A stretch of 64,000 nt of DNA. Source: Phaeodactylum tricornutum CCAP 1055/1. Its lineage: Eukaryota; Bacillariophyta; Bacillariophyceae; Surirellales; Neidiaceae. The stretch is taken from contig NC_011672.1 in assembly GCF_000150955.2 (NCBI RefSeq), positions 372,001-436,000 on the forward strand, in the 5' to 3' direction. The notes beneath the pieces are model-generated. The model was not told the origin of the DNA. It did not search any database and was given only the letters and a program-made list of their open reading frames with translations. Made by a program: the position numbers and the translations under genes. Within the stretch, counting starts at the first letter, position 1. Each line of letters starts with the position of its first letter. Of the stretch, positions 32,955 through 42,472 are shown in pieces.

Positions 32955-33784
32955 GGTAAAAGAGATTCTAGACTGCAAATTTTGAAAAGAATTGCTGGTC
33001 CGTGTGAGCCCTGTTCGGTTTTTATGACGATGCAATGCGACTGGTTGGCATGCCTCTCTGGTCAGAAGACATATGTTGTGCGATGTGATGTGTTGGTGTG
33101 TCGGCCGGTTCTAGATTGCGCCGGATGATTCAGGACTGGGTCCACACACACGTCGACTCTCCACGTTGATCGACGCGTACAAAAAGGCCCAACAAAAAAA
33201 TAGAAATAGGATTCTGTTTTGGAAGGAATAAAAAAGCGCATCAGTCCCGTGACTAAACCTTTAAATGGAAATAGCTCTTGTACCTTTGGATTGGCTAGTT
33301 CTTTGACATCCGGTAGTGAATGTCGACTTCCCCCCCGTGGATCGGATGGAATTTGCATTGGGACTCAGGTATCTTTGATTCGCGTGTTGTCGTTGAAACC
33401 TGGTGTCGACGTCAACATTGGGCTTTGGAAACGTCAGCTTAGTTAACATGTTCAAGTCTCCGGAGACAGGAAATCGTGACTGACGTCAGTTTCTGATTCA
33501 CGAAACACCACCGCGCCAGTGACGAGACGAAACCGCTATCCCGTCCATCGATCGAATTCCTTCGCTGATCGCCAGCACATCGCATCGTTGTCCCCCGTGG
33601 CAACCAGCACAATGGCGGCGACTCGACTGACTGGCATTTACCGACGTTCAGTGATTGCTTTGCTTCCAGCTCATCCGTCGTGTAACATTCGTGGCAGGAA
33701 TTGTATCTATGCTGGTCTCCGCGTGTTGCTTCTCGTATCTTGACTAGAGCCATTGACGACGCTCACAGTCAGTGCGATACTACA
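32955..33784. promoter_or_regulatory. Divergent promoter region with three CRE-like sites
   Basis: This 830-bp stretch separates REXO4 from the NTF2-fusion gene. ACGTCA lies at 33409-33414 and 33431-33436, and a full palindromic TGACGTCA at 33481-33488, 300-375 bp upstream of the next ATG. TCACAGTCA lies at 33763-33771, 14 bp before that ATG. In Phaeodactylum, TGACGT/ACGTCA elements are known to mediate CO2/cAMP repression of carbonic anhydrase genes. A similar role here is an inference. Confidence 0.45.
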
Positions 33785-35668
33785 ATGCGACGACAGTCGC
33801 TTGTCGTGGGTGTCGTCGTTGCGCTGCAACCCAATCCAATCTTGGCCTTTTCTACCAGCAGATCGCCGACTCTGAAGCGTGAACACCCGCGTTGGGTCAA
33901 TAACCAGAAACGACCCCCGTCAGTTTTGTCCGCCGTCTCGCCGATAGATACCTTGGTGGATTCCTGGAAGGCACTTTGGGAAAAGCCAACGGCCGCCGTT
34001 TCCTTGCCCAAGAAACACCCGGCACAGACAGTGCAAAATTTTATTAGCGCCTACAATGAAAGAGATTACAACACGCTCGAGAATATGGTCGACCCAGACA
34101 TTGAATTTGACGACACGGCTTACCCAAAACCGTGTCGAGGGCTGCCCGAACTTGAGCGTCGGTGGCGCTTGACCCGGAATGCTCAAGGAGACAAGCGCAT
34201 ACAAGTCGCGGTCGATGACATTGCCTCTTCTACGACCACTGTAGGTATTCGTTTTCATTTGGAAAATGTCGAAGGCGAGATTCCCAACGGTCGGGGAGCT
34301 GCCTTTTTCCAACTTTCCAACGACGGTCTACTGGTTAAAAAGGTGTTTTGGGTACAAGAATCGGCTCAGAAAGGGGGAGAGGCCAGTCTGCAAACCCTCA
34401 ATCGCGCCAGCAAAGTTATGAAATTGACTGGCTATAACAAGGCCACCGCCACATCTACCGCCACGAAGGAGGCGTCCGAAATGATCGAAACCTCATTCTT
34501 GTCTCTACCAGAGAAGTATTTTGCGGCTTGGAATCGTCGAGACATGAGCAGTGCGGTTGCCTTGTTTGCGGATACCGTCACGTATGATGATACGGCCTTT
34601 CCGGAACCATTTAGCGGCAAAACAAATTTATCATCGCATCTTTATAAATGCTCCAACGCGTTCCCTTCCACTTTTACCTTTCAAGTCGACAAGGTGGCCG
34701 ACGCTGGAGACCGGATCTCTGTGTTATGGCACGTAGAAAACGACGGGGATGATTTACCTTTTACGAGGGGATGCTCCTTTTACAACGTTGATACTAAACG
34801 AAACGAAATACTGGACGGCATTGATTTTGTTGAACCCGGGCCGATTAAACTCGGAGGATTCCGTTTGCTGGTGTCGACGGTCAGAACTAACCTTGAACGT
34901 GAACCGGCTCGATACGTACCACTGATATCCTGGATTGCCTACATCTATATTGTATTCTTCTCAAACGGGATCCTGCCGGGTGCGAATGCGCTAGAGCTTG
35001 AACAACGAACTTGGGAAGAGGTTCGTGATTTGTCGCTCAACTTTTTCCTCGTTTCACCACTTCTCCAATTATCCTTCTCTCCAACGGTGCATCCTATGCT
35101 AGAAGGCGTTTTCAATTTGCTCCTGTCTTGGGCGGCCATGTTTGCCGGTTTCTTGAGCGACGACCGTCGAGAGAAGCCCAATGTCGCCCCAATGCTTCCA
35201 ATCGTCATCGGTATGCAGTTTCTGACATCGGCGTTTCTAATGCCATATCTAGTGCTCCGGTCGACCGAAGAAAGCACACTCGTGGCAAAGGACGCCCTTC
35301 CGAAAGTGGCTCAATTGGCAGAGGCGCGGGCGCTGGCGCCCTTCTTGGCGTCGGTAGGAACTGGTTCCATCGTATGGGGACTAGTAGGACGAATGGCAGA
35401 TTTTGGGGACTTGTCGACTCGCTGGTCCAGTTTTATCGATCTGCTGAGTATTGACCGCGTAGGCTCGAGCTTTGTCGTTGATCTAGCATTGTTTTGGCTT
35501 TTTCAATCATTTTTGATTGACGATGACCTTAAGCGGAGGGGCATAGATCCAGAAACTAGCGAACTTCCGGTCTTTCTGGGAAAGTATGTTCCGTTCTTTG
35601 GCATGGCACTCTACCTTGCGATGCGACCACCACTTCCTCTGAATATACAGAACTCGCAAAATGACTAG
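33785..35668 (+). CDS. Plastid-type fusion of two NTF2-like domains and a membrane domain
   Basis: ATG at 33785 gives 627 residues starting with a signal peptide and LAFSTSR, a plastid-type cleavage motif; the frame is open to 33701 but the upstream part would bury the signal. Two SnoaL/NTF2-like domains follow. Domain 1 (about 80-190) has AYNERDYNTLENMVDPDIEF and GRGAAFFQL. Domain 2 (about 235-355) has AAWNRRDMSSAVALFADTVTY and TRGCSFYNV, so an internal duplication is visible. The C-terminal 270 residues carry about six hydrophobic segments (for example SWIAYIYIVFFSNGILPGAN and PMLPIVIGMQFLTSAFLMPY). NTF2-like domains bind small hydrophobic ligands, for example carotenoids in cyanobacterial OCP. 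A thylakoid or plastid-envelope protein handling such a ligand is plausible but not shown. Confidence 0.8.
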   Translation: MRRQSLVVGVVVALQPNPILAFSTSRSPTLKREHPRWVNNQKRPPSVLSAVSPIDTLVDSWKALWEKPTAAVSLPKKHPAQTVQNFISAYNERDYNTLENMVDPDIEFDDTAYPKPCRGLPELERRWRLTRNAQGDKRIQVAVDDIASSTTTVGIRFHLENVEGEIPNGRGAAFFQLSNDGLLVKKVFWVQESAQKGGEASLQTLNRASKVMKLTGYNKATATSTATKEASEMIETSFLSLPEKYFAAWNRRDMSSAVALFADTVTYDDTAFPEPFSGKTNLSSHLYKCSNAFPSTFTFQVDKVADAGDRISVLWHVENDGDDLPFTRGCSFYNVDTKRNEILDGIDFVEPGPIKLGGFRLLVSTVRTNLEREPARYVPLISWIAYIYIVFFSNGILPGANALELEQRTWEEVRDLSLNFFLVSPLLQLSFSPTVHPMLEGVFNLLLSWAAMFAGFLSDDRREKPNVAPMLPIVIGMQFLTSAFLMPYLVLRSTEESTLVAKDALPKVAQLAEARALAPFLASVGTGSIVWGLVGRMADFGDLSTRWSSFIDLLSIDRVGSSFVVDLALFWLFQSFLIDDDLKRRGIDPETSELPVFLGKYVPFFGMALYLAMRPPLPLNIQNSQND

Positions 35669-36491
35669 CCTTCAAACCGTCTAGCTAGTTTCCGACTTTG
35701 TAGACGTGGTCAATGGATAGTAAAACAATCATAGCTTCGGTGCTCGAATAAGCTTCTCTTTTGTCGTATGTATGGTTACAGTTAATGTAAGATGACTGAA
35801 TTCTTCGCGTGGCCATCGGTACAGGACTTATACAGAACCTTTGATTTCCGACATTTCGTTCTCTATATTGTTCCTTAATTGACATGAACTTTCGACTATC
35901 CGATCAAAATAGGTCGATCTTTCGCGATTCATCGGGTTTGAAACAAAAAGTAGAAAAATTACCCACTCCCACAGTCAACAGGTTGTCCACGAGACCGAAA
36001 ATGGAGGCAACATATTCCAGGCATTAAATTTTCACCATGGTTCCTAACTATAGTGCGACACCAGGCCACCGACTGCCAAGGCATTCTCCATCCCAAAAGC
36101 TACGTCCTCCCTCTGGGCATTTTTTTGACACGAATCAAAACCCACTCCAGGGAGGGACAGATTTTCAAAGAGACCTCTATACCATTTTTCAAAAAGCACT
36201 TGACATTGCTTTGGAAATCGAAGTTTCTTGTTGGGATGACCATTTAAATTGTACAGAATGAGAAAGTGATCCAGAAAGTTACAGACTACATGCAACGTCA
36301 ACAACACAAGTTAGGAATCACATTAGCGAGTCATATACTTTAAAACAAAAGTTAGAACTAGAGTCGCTTTTCTAAATAGATGTAGAGTGTTTCTTGAGCC
36401 CCGATCACTTTAGGTGTTCATGTGTTTGCCGCGATAATGCCAGTTCTGCACGATTCACTTTCCGAGCTGAGCCAACAGATATATGCATCTC
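35669..36491. other. Convergent intergenic region, nothing specific seen
   Basis: This 820-bp stretch lies between two gene ends. It is AT-rich, with short frames on both strands and no recognised feature. Confidence 0.4.
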
Positions 36492-37952
36492 TTAAGAAAT
36501 AGGGGGGAGCTCCATACTGTCTGTTGCATTCCTAGGGTCCTCTTCTTTGTCATCGACCTCGATGCTTTGTTCCCAGTCAGGACGTGAGTCGCCATGAAAG
36601 TCCTCGTCTGTATTGTGGGATACCAGGTCGGGCTGCATCCAAAGATGTCCCCATGGATTTCCATCCACATCGATGTCCGAGCTCAAGAGAGTTCCACCTC
36701 CAACACAACCGCCTGGAGCTATCGTTTTCAAAGCATCTCTAAACCCGTAGTAAGATTCCTTCCTTGCGTAGGCTTCGTCGAAGATAAGGGGCTCGTCATC
36801 GTGGTAAAAATGGGTCACCCAAGTGTGACGATCCGTAAATCCCCACAACCATACGCCATCAAAGGCCGGCTCAGACAGCGCTGCAGCCAAGAGATCATGG
36901 AATATTTGACGCTGGGCTATTTGACGTAGATTTGCTGGAAGTTGACTAACACGTACATCCATTTCCGAAAAATTTACCGTCAGCCCGAGTTGTCCTAAGC
37001 GCCGAACTTGTGCCTTGACGCTTCTTGGCGTTGGCGGACGATTCCAGCCCACGCCAGCTGCATTCCAGTGAGCCTGCACGCCGCAACCGTGGACGGGGAC
37101 ATTTTTGGCTTTGAGATCCGCAAGCAATTCGTAAAATGCATCCGACTTTCTCGAATCAATCCCTTCGACCTTGTTATCGTTGTACAAAAGAACAGCGCTA
37201 GCGTCGGCTTCGTGGGCCCAGCGAAAAGAATCCTCGATGTAGGAGGGTCCGAGCTTTCGGAGAAAAACGTTATCCGCGAGTGTTCCGTCGGGTGCAAGAG
37301 CTTCATTCACCACATCCCAGACTTGAATGCGACCACGGAAATGACCCATGACCGTAAAAATGTGACGTCTGAGCTCTTTGCGTACTTCCTCCGGCTCCAT
37401 ATCTTCCAGAATTTTCGGAGACGTAACATGCCATACCAAAACATGTCCTTTGACTTTCATACTGCGTTTCAAGGCCCAGTCCACGACTGAATCTGCATGA
37501 TGGAAGTCATACCGACCGATGCGATCAGAGGGTTTTTCGCTAGGCAGTGGTCCCGGCTCGGAGACACACAATGGATTCCACTTGAGGTGATGCTCTACCA
37601 CTATTGCGTTAAACTCGTTGCCTAACACACGCGCGTACGGTGTCGGAATGGACGCCGCGGCGTCGTGAAGTTCTTCACTGCCATCGTAGTCTTGGATGTC
37701 AGGATGAAAGAGCGGTTTGGGTAGGACGGCTGCTCCGACATCAATGCGCTTGCAACATTGCATAGCGACTTGCTTGAGTGTTAAACCGTCGGTACTAGTA
37801 TCATCATCGTCATCAATCTCTAGATCATCGTCATGGTAGCCGCCGTCTTCGTTCGCATCTAGGGTTTTCAGATCTTCTATTGCATCTGTGTCGATACCTT
37901 CGCCATGCCGGATCGTGACGGTGCCTTCGATATCTTCGGTGACAGAAATCAT
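36492..37952 (-). CDS. Glycoside hydrolase family 10 endo-1,4-beta-xylanase-like protein
   Basis: The 486-residue, intronless product has a GH10 barrel. The acid/base is E217 in VWDVVNEAL and the nucleophile E330 in VNFSEMDVRV, with VKGHVLVWH (168-175), GVQAHWN (291-297) and GVWLWGFTDRHTW (366-378) in the expected order. Both catalytic glutamates are present, so it should be active on xylan-type beta-1,4 chains or related glycans. There is no N-terminal signal peptide. Instead residues 1-60 are acidic (DDDLEIDDDDD), and the C-terminal 60 residues are acidic too. Cytosolic location, unconventional export or a missed upstream exon are the alternatives. Diatom walls are not classical xylan walls, so the natural substrate is unclear. 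Confidence 0.92.
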   Translation of the reverse strand: MISVTEDIEGTVTIRHGEGIDTDAIEDLKTLDANEDGGYHDDDLEIDDDDDTSTDGLTLKQVAMQCCKRIDVGAAVLPKPLFHPDIQDYDGSEELHDAAASIPTPYARVLGNEFNAIVVEHHLKWNPLCVSEPGPLPSEKPSDRIGRYDFHHADSVVDWALKRSMKVKGHVLVWHVTSPKILEDMEPEEVRKELRRHIFTVMGHFRGRIQVWDVVNEALAPDGTLADNVFLRKLGPSYIEDSFRWAHEADASAVLLYNDNKVEGIDSRKSDAFYELLADLKAKNVPVHGCGVQAHWNAAGVGWNRPPTPRSVKAQVRRLGQLGLTVNFSEMDVRVSQLPANLRQIAQRQIFHDLLAAALSEPAFDGVWLWGFTDRHTWVTHFYHDDEPLIFDEAYARKESYYGFRDALKTIAPGGCVGGGTLLSSDIDVDGNPWGHLWMQPDLVSHNTDEDFHGDSRPDWEQSIEVDDKEEDPRNATDSMELPPIS

Positions 37953-39589
37953 GCTGAATGCTCGTAAGTGGTACTACGGATAGTTGCAAGCTTGTATTCG
38001 TGAAGTCAAGTTTGGTGGGGTCTCACAAGGTAGGACTCACTTTCACGTGACTACGACCTATTCATTCATTCTTCGTTCGGGTTGACCTGTGTGCTCTTAG
38101 GCTAGCTCTCCCATATTGTGTGCGTTTCGAGCTTTCTTGGGACAAAGGAGGAATTTGGAGTTCTATGGCGTCTCTCACGCTTGATCCAGAGCTCACAGTA
38201 ACGCGATACTGGCTCGGGTCGTAAAATAATCGGATCCGTATTACCCCAGTCAAAACACTCATAGCAAAATTGATATATTATGTATATCGTTTTATTGATC
38301 TATGAGATCGAATTATATACGAAATGTCACTATCATGCTATTGGAGTCGAAGCGACTGATCTGATCATGAATCTGTTCATAGCAAAGGTTGCTGTTGATT
38401 CATGCTGCCGGAATTTGGTGCATCAGTTTTGTCTTTGTGTCTTGGACCGAGCATTTGACTTGTCGAGTCTGAATGATTGCAATAGCCCGTAAATACCGGA
38501 CAATTGCAATGGCGCATAAATACTGAACAATTGCAATAGCGCATAAATAACGACAATTGTAATAGCCCAGAGAACACCGGTCATGGCGAACTTTACTCAT
38601 GGAAATAACGAATGACTTCTTTTCTCTACTGGTAGGACGGCCTTCCGAATCATTTTACATTATGTTGGAGCTGTTTTCGTTGTGCACACAATATCCACTT
38701 TCAGCCTTCACATTTTCTTTCAGTTCTTGTACCTTCAACCTTCACGGACGCAGAAGTCTACCAACCACCAGATCCAACAATGACTATCCAAAGTGGCTGC
38801 TCGTCGCAAAACGTTGTTATTCGCCATGCTTCTCCCCTGTCATTATCGCAGGCATTCCGGTACCGCACTGAAAAGCTGTCCAGCCCAACACGATATGGAG
38901 TCAAGAGCCACTGACGAGACTCAAGCTTGCCCAGATTGTTCAAGATGCCCTTGATCTTGTTGAAGACGAAGATGTTTTCTAGTTTCACATTCTCCGCCTG
39001 CGTATCTGGGGAAGGCAATAAGCTACAGTACCTTGAGTTCTGACCACAGGACCGATTGCGGCACCATTACATACATATGTGCTTAAATTATTCACTACTA
39101 ATAGGATCTCAGTCAGCATAACGAAAGTTGCGGTCATTTCCATTGGAATATAGCACAGTGTAGTCCCGCTTAGACTGAGTCGTTCATCGACGACACCAGA
39201 GAGAGCATTTCAGAAAAGGCGATTTGGTGATTGCCCCCTAAAATCCTTCAGGCAATAACAATCACTTGCTCTGAAGACTGCGTTACAGTGAGATTTTTTA
39301 TTGTAAGTTCTTTGCCCTTAGACATCAGTCATTCCTCCCGCAAAGGCCTTTTCTTCACGTAACGATGCCTGGTATTTGTAGATGGCGTTGATCTTGACTC
39401 TGATGCTTAATTTTAAGCCGCTGCTGCTGGAGGCCATGCCTCATGTGTACACAGAATTCTTCAAATCCACCAGAATTGATCCGTTCTATTGTAAGCCCAA
39501 TTGTGACTTACTGTCAATTCAGAAGTGGTTAAACACATGCAGTCAAACGCTAGCAAATCGGTCTACATCGTTCAGCTGTATCGTGTGCT
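37953..39589. other. Gene-poor stretch of 1.6 kb with a minisatellite
   Basis: The region lies between the GH10 start and the 3' end of the next minus-strand gene. It contains the four-unit minisatellite at 38474-38580 and otherwise only short frames. A minus-strand frame at 38758-39018 is open for 86 codons but has no recognised family. No repeats at ends or transposon proteins were seen. Confidence 0.45.
38474..38580. repeat. Minisatellite, about four 26-27-bp units
   Basis: Four imperfect direct copies of a unit like caattgcaatagcgcataaa followed by tactga occur in a row. The last unit is the most diverged. It lies outside any supported gene. Confidence 0.85.
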
Positions 39590-40354
39590 CTACTTCCAAA
39601 AGCTTAGATTGCGAGGTTTGGCGCCTTGTCGATAGTAGAGTCCACTCTCCTTGTCTTTGTAGAATATTTCGCCGTTGTCGTAAACACGATCACCGTACAT
39701 TCGATCCAATGAAAACTTTCCTTCTGGAAGCTCTTCTTCGCTATACGGGTCATCGTAGTAAGAATCATACTCGACACCATATTCTAGCTCAAACGATTCG
39801 ATTTCCTCATCTGTCATGCAATATTCTCTTTCCGTTCCCACCACATCTTCTTCGTCTTCGGAACGATCCATGACGCGTGTTCGACTTCTTTGTATTTCCT
39901 TCAAGTCTCGTTCCAGTTGTTCTTCTTCCATACGAGGCTTTCCATAAGCACTCCATTCTATGGCGGCTTCTTTACGTCGTAGATCGATTTCGGTTAGAGT
40001 TGGATCTTTACGCAAGCGTTCTTTTCGGGCTTCAGCGAGACGTTGCTCCCATGCGTTTTCTTCCATACGAATACGGGCGAAGTTTTTTGAAAGGCTCAGT
40101 AATATACCCAGCGTAGGAAAGGTGATAGTAAAAAAACCATCTGGAACGTCAAGTAGGAGATTCAATGAGGTTGAAGAGTGAGCTGGGTTGCTGTTCCGTG
40201 CTGACACCGCCGTCGGGTTCGCAAATGGCGAGAGGGGGCAAATCGAGCACGCTCTCATAGAGTTCAGCGGCAATTCGGGTAGCATAAACGCCCCCGTCAA
40301 CGAAACAACAAAGCCCAACCGCATAAGCTCTAAGCAACAAAGACGACGTTTCAT
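39590..40354 (-). CDS. Uncharacterised plastid-type acidic protein
   Basis: ATG at 40354 gives 254 residues beginning MKRRLCCLELMRLGFVVSL, then TGAFML, a signal peptide with a plastid-type Phe motif. A second hydrophobic segment (about 70-88, FFTITFPTLGILLSLSKN) probably spans a plastid membrane. The rest is charged: a long helix (ENAWEQRLAEARKERLRKDP), a Glu/Asp-rich segment with several Tyr residues (DSYYDDPYSEEELPEGKF), and a conserved-looking end GLYYRQGAKPRNLSFWK. The frame is open further upstream only from a TTG. I do not recognise the family; a small thylakoid or envelope protein fits the layout. Confidence 0.68.
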   Translation of the reverse strand: MKRRLCCLELMRLGFVVSLTGAFMLPELPLNSMRACSICPLSPFANPTAVSARNSNPAHSSTSLNLLLDVPDGFFTITFPTLGILLSLSKNFARIRMEENAWEQRLAEARKERLRKDPTLTEIDLRRKEAAIEWSAYGKPRMEEEQLERDLKEIQRSRTRVMDRSEDEEDVVGTEREYCMTDEEIESFELEYGVEYDSYYDDPYSEEELPEGKFSLDRMYGDRVYDNGEIFYKDKESGLYYRQGAKPRNLSFWK

Positions 40355-41170
40355 CTTCTCTTTGTACGTGTTGGCACCTAACAAGGTAAACAGCAGTATT
40401 GACAGTGAAGTTGGCTATTTTTGTGCTTTCTTGACAGTGAGAAGAGGCGTCTCTTCAACTTTGAACCCGGAGAATCGTAGGGAAATGATTGGACGAAAAG
40501 TACAACACCTCGAGAAGTACGTGAACCCAATATTGCAAGCCATCACAGTCAAAAGAAACTTTTCTCTACCGCTATTTTCGCTCACTGTCAGTTGTGATGT
40601 ATTAGAATGATCCCACTCTCTACAGACACAATGACCACTCTCCGTAGTCACTCCAGGAAGAGTTCGAAGGGAAAGAACATAGCCTACTTTTCTCATTGAC
40701 AGTGATAACCCAATCGACGAAGCATACCGGCACGGCTTTGGATTCAAATGGGAAAGCAATCCTAACAGTAAACAACATTGAACGGACTCTGGAAATCTTT
40801 CCTTGAAAATAATATATTTCCCAATAGCAAGACTGATTGTGAAGCAGAGAGTGAGCAGTTATCCATTTGACTGACTGTGACGTGACTGTGAAGCAGGATT
40901 TTATGGGTTCTCGATGACGTTCCTGATGTGAGATTGACATTGATTTGCGATAGCCTTTTGTCTGTAGTACTACCGGCATGATTTTGAGGATCGGGTATCG
41001 AATTTGAACTCTATCGACCAAACAGTAAGTATTTTTTGTGAGACAATATTCAATTATTCCCAGTCGGTTTCTATATTTATACCTTTTTTTCGGATAGATT
41101 TGCCGTTAGGTAACGGGAATTTGAATGATCCGGCTGACAATCAATTCAGTTTTTTGATTGTCGTTCAAGT
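40355..41170. promoter_or_regulatory. Divergent promoter region rich in TGACWGTGA motifs
   Basis: This 816-bp stretch separates two divergent starts. It holds TGACAGTGA at 40400-40408, 40432-40440 and 40697-40705, its reverse complement TCACTGTCA at 40582-40590, and TGACTGTGA at 40872-40880 and 40883-40891. The last pair is 11 bp apart. No protein gene was recognised. The regulatory role is inferred. Confidence 0.45.
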
Positions 41171-42307
41171 ATGATCGACGAGGAGGAAAAGCTTGCCAAG
41201 ACCTCAATGACGACGTCCATTGATACCTCCGCAGCCAACAAACCAGCGACCGAATCGCCTGAAATCGAATCGTTACTGAGCCCCGTGCGACAGAAGAGAG
41301 AATGGCTAGAAAACAAGTTCAAGGAAGACTTTTTGGCGAATCGGCCACGACTTAGTCCGGGACATGAACTTGTGGAGGCCCGCCACAAATGGTTACAAGA
41401 AGAAGCCCGTCGGAATCGGGAAGCAGTTATACGCCTGAATGACATTGAAGTCTCGCAAGATGTCCTGGAAGCCAAGAAAAAGTGGCTTACTGAAGACGAA
41501 CGGATCGTCCAGGAAATGCGTGTGCATGTGTTCTCCGAAAATCCAGCTGGAGATGGCAACGTTTCGGGTGAACCCGAAGTTGATTTTCGGGCGTATTCGT
41601 CTAAAAGTGAGCGACGGGATTTGCCCAATGATAGAGAGACAGAAACCAGCTCTAATGAGGACGAGCGCGAAGATAACTTTGAGGACTGGGGTAATCTGTT
41701 GGAAAAGATTTTTACCGACGAAATGGTCTTTATCGATGAGTCCGCCGATGATTATATTGAGGTAGCTCAATCGAGGGCGGAAACACTAGCTCCCATGCCA
41801 GGTGGCATGCCTTCATACCCACTTTTCGTTGAAAGCGACACGTCGGGAATCTCGAATAAAAATCATTGTGTTTCAGAAAGTTCAGATGTCCGCAACGAGC
41901 GGACGACAGTGGAATGCGAATTATTTCCGGGTGAATTGGCTTATCCCGAAAAATCGAGGCGGGATCCTGAAAAGACGGAGCTTTCGTCTGGAGAGACAGC
42001 TAATCTGGCAGTGCTCAAAGCCGAAAAGATGACATCTGCGAAGAAAAAAGACCTAGAGTCTGCTGAATCGTACTTAGCAATTGCCGATAAAGTCTACTGG
42101 GAAAGTATGGCACTTTTGGATCTCACTAGAGGTCAAATGCATGCCTCTCCCGCGAAATTGTCGAAAGGGGAAATTTTGTTGTCGACAGAAAAGGCAGGAG
42201 TGGATAGTAACAAGATTCGAGTTGTGGAAAAGGAACCCCTTGTTCCGCTCAACACGGACTTTGGAGTAGTGGAAGCGCGTTGTCTTGAACGTTGTGTCAT
42301 TTCTTAG
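41171..42307 (+). CDS. Uncharacterised acidic protein with KxWL helical repeats
   Basis: The 378-residue intronless protein has no recognised domain. Residues about 38-115 contain three related helical units centred on KREWLENKF, RHKWLQEEA and KKKWLTEDE, each ending in a charged stretch, which suggests a tandem helical or coiled-coil repeat. A central acidic segment (SSNEDEREDNFEDWGNLLEK) and FTDEMVFIDESADDYIE follow. The C-terminal third has a helix (DLESAESYLAIADKVYWESM) and ends near a Cys pair (RCLERCVIS). There is no signal peptide or membrane segment. A scaffold or cytoskeleton-associated role is only a guess from composition. Confidence 0.68.
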   Translation: MIDEEEKLAKTSMTTSIDTSAANKPATESPEIESLLSPVRQKREWLENKFKEDFLANRPRLSPGHELVEARHKWLQEEARRNREAVIRLNDIEVSQDVLEAKKKWLTEDERIVQEMRVHVFSENPAGDGNVSGEPEVDFRAYSSKSERRDLPNDRETETSSNEDEREDNFEDWGNLLEKIFTDEMVFIDESADDYIEVAQSRAETLAPMPGGMPSYPLFVESDTSGISNKNHCVSESSDVRNERTTVECELFPGELAYPEKSRRDPEKTELSSGETANLAVLKAEKMTSAKKKDLESAESYLAIADKVYWESMALLDLTRGQMHASPAKLSKGEILLSTEKAGVDSNKIRVVEKEPLVPLNTDFGVVEARCLERCVIS

Positions 42308-42472
42308 ACGATATAAGGTACATACCGCGCCGTGGTTTTTGTTTCACAATAAGGAATAAATCGGTGCCCAAACTCGTGTAGTTCTACGTCTTGAACCTAT
42401 TCTATCTAGAAAACACTTGAACACTGCACTATGTACATGAGAGAGTTTAACCTATTCACACTAATATGCTGC

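Noticed and set aside
38758-39018. 86-codon minus-strand frame in the gene-poor stretch
   Set aside because: It looks mildly protein-like but has no family, no partner exon with good splice sites and no conserved motif, so it is not listed as a gene.
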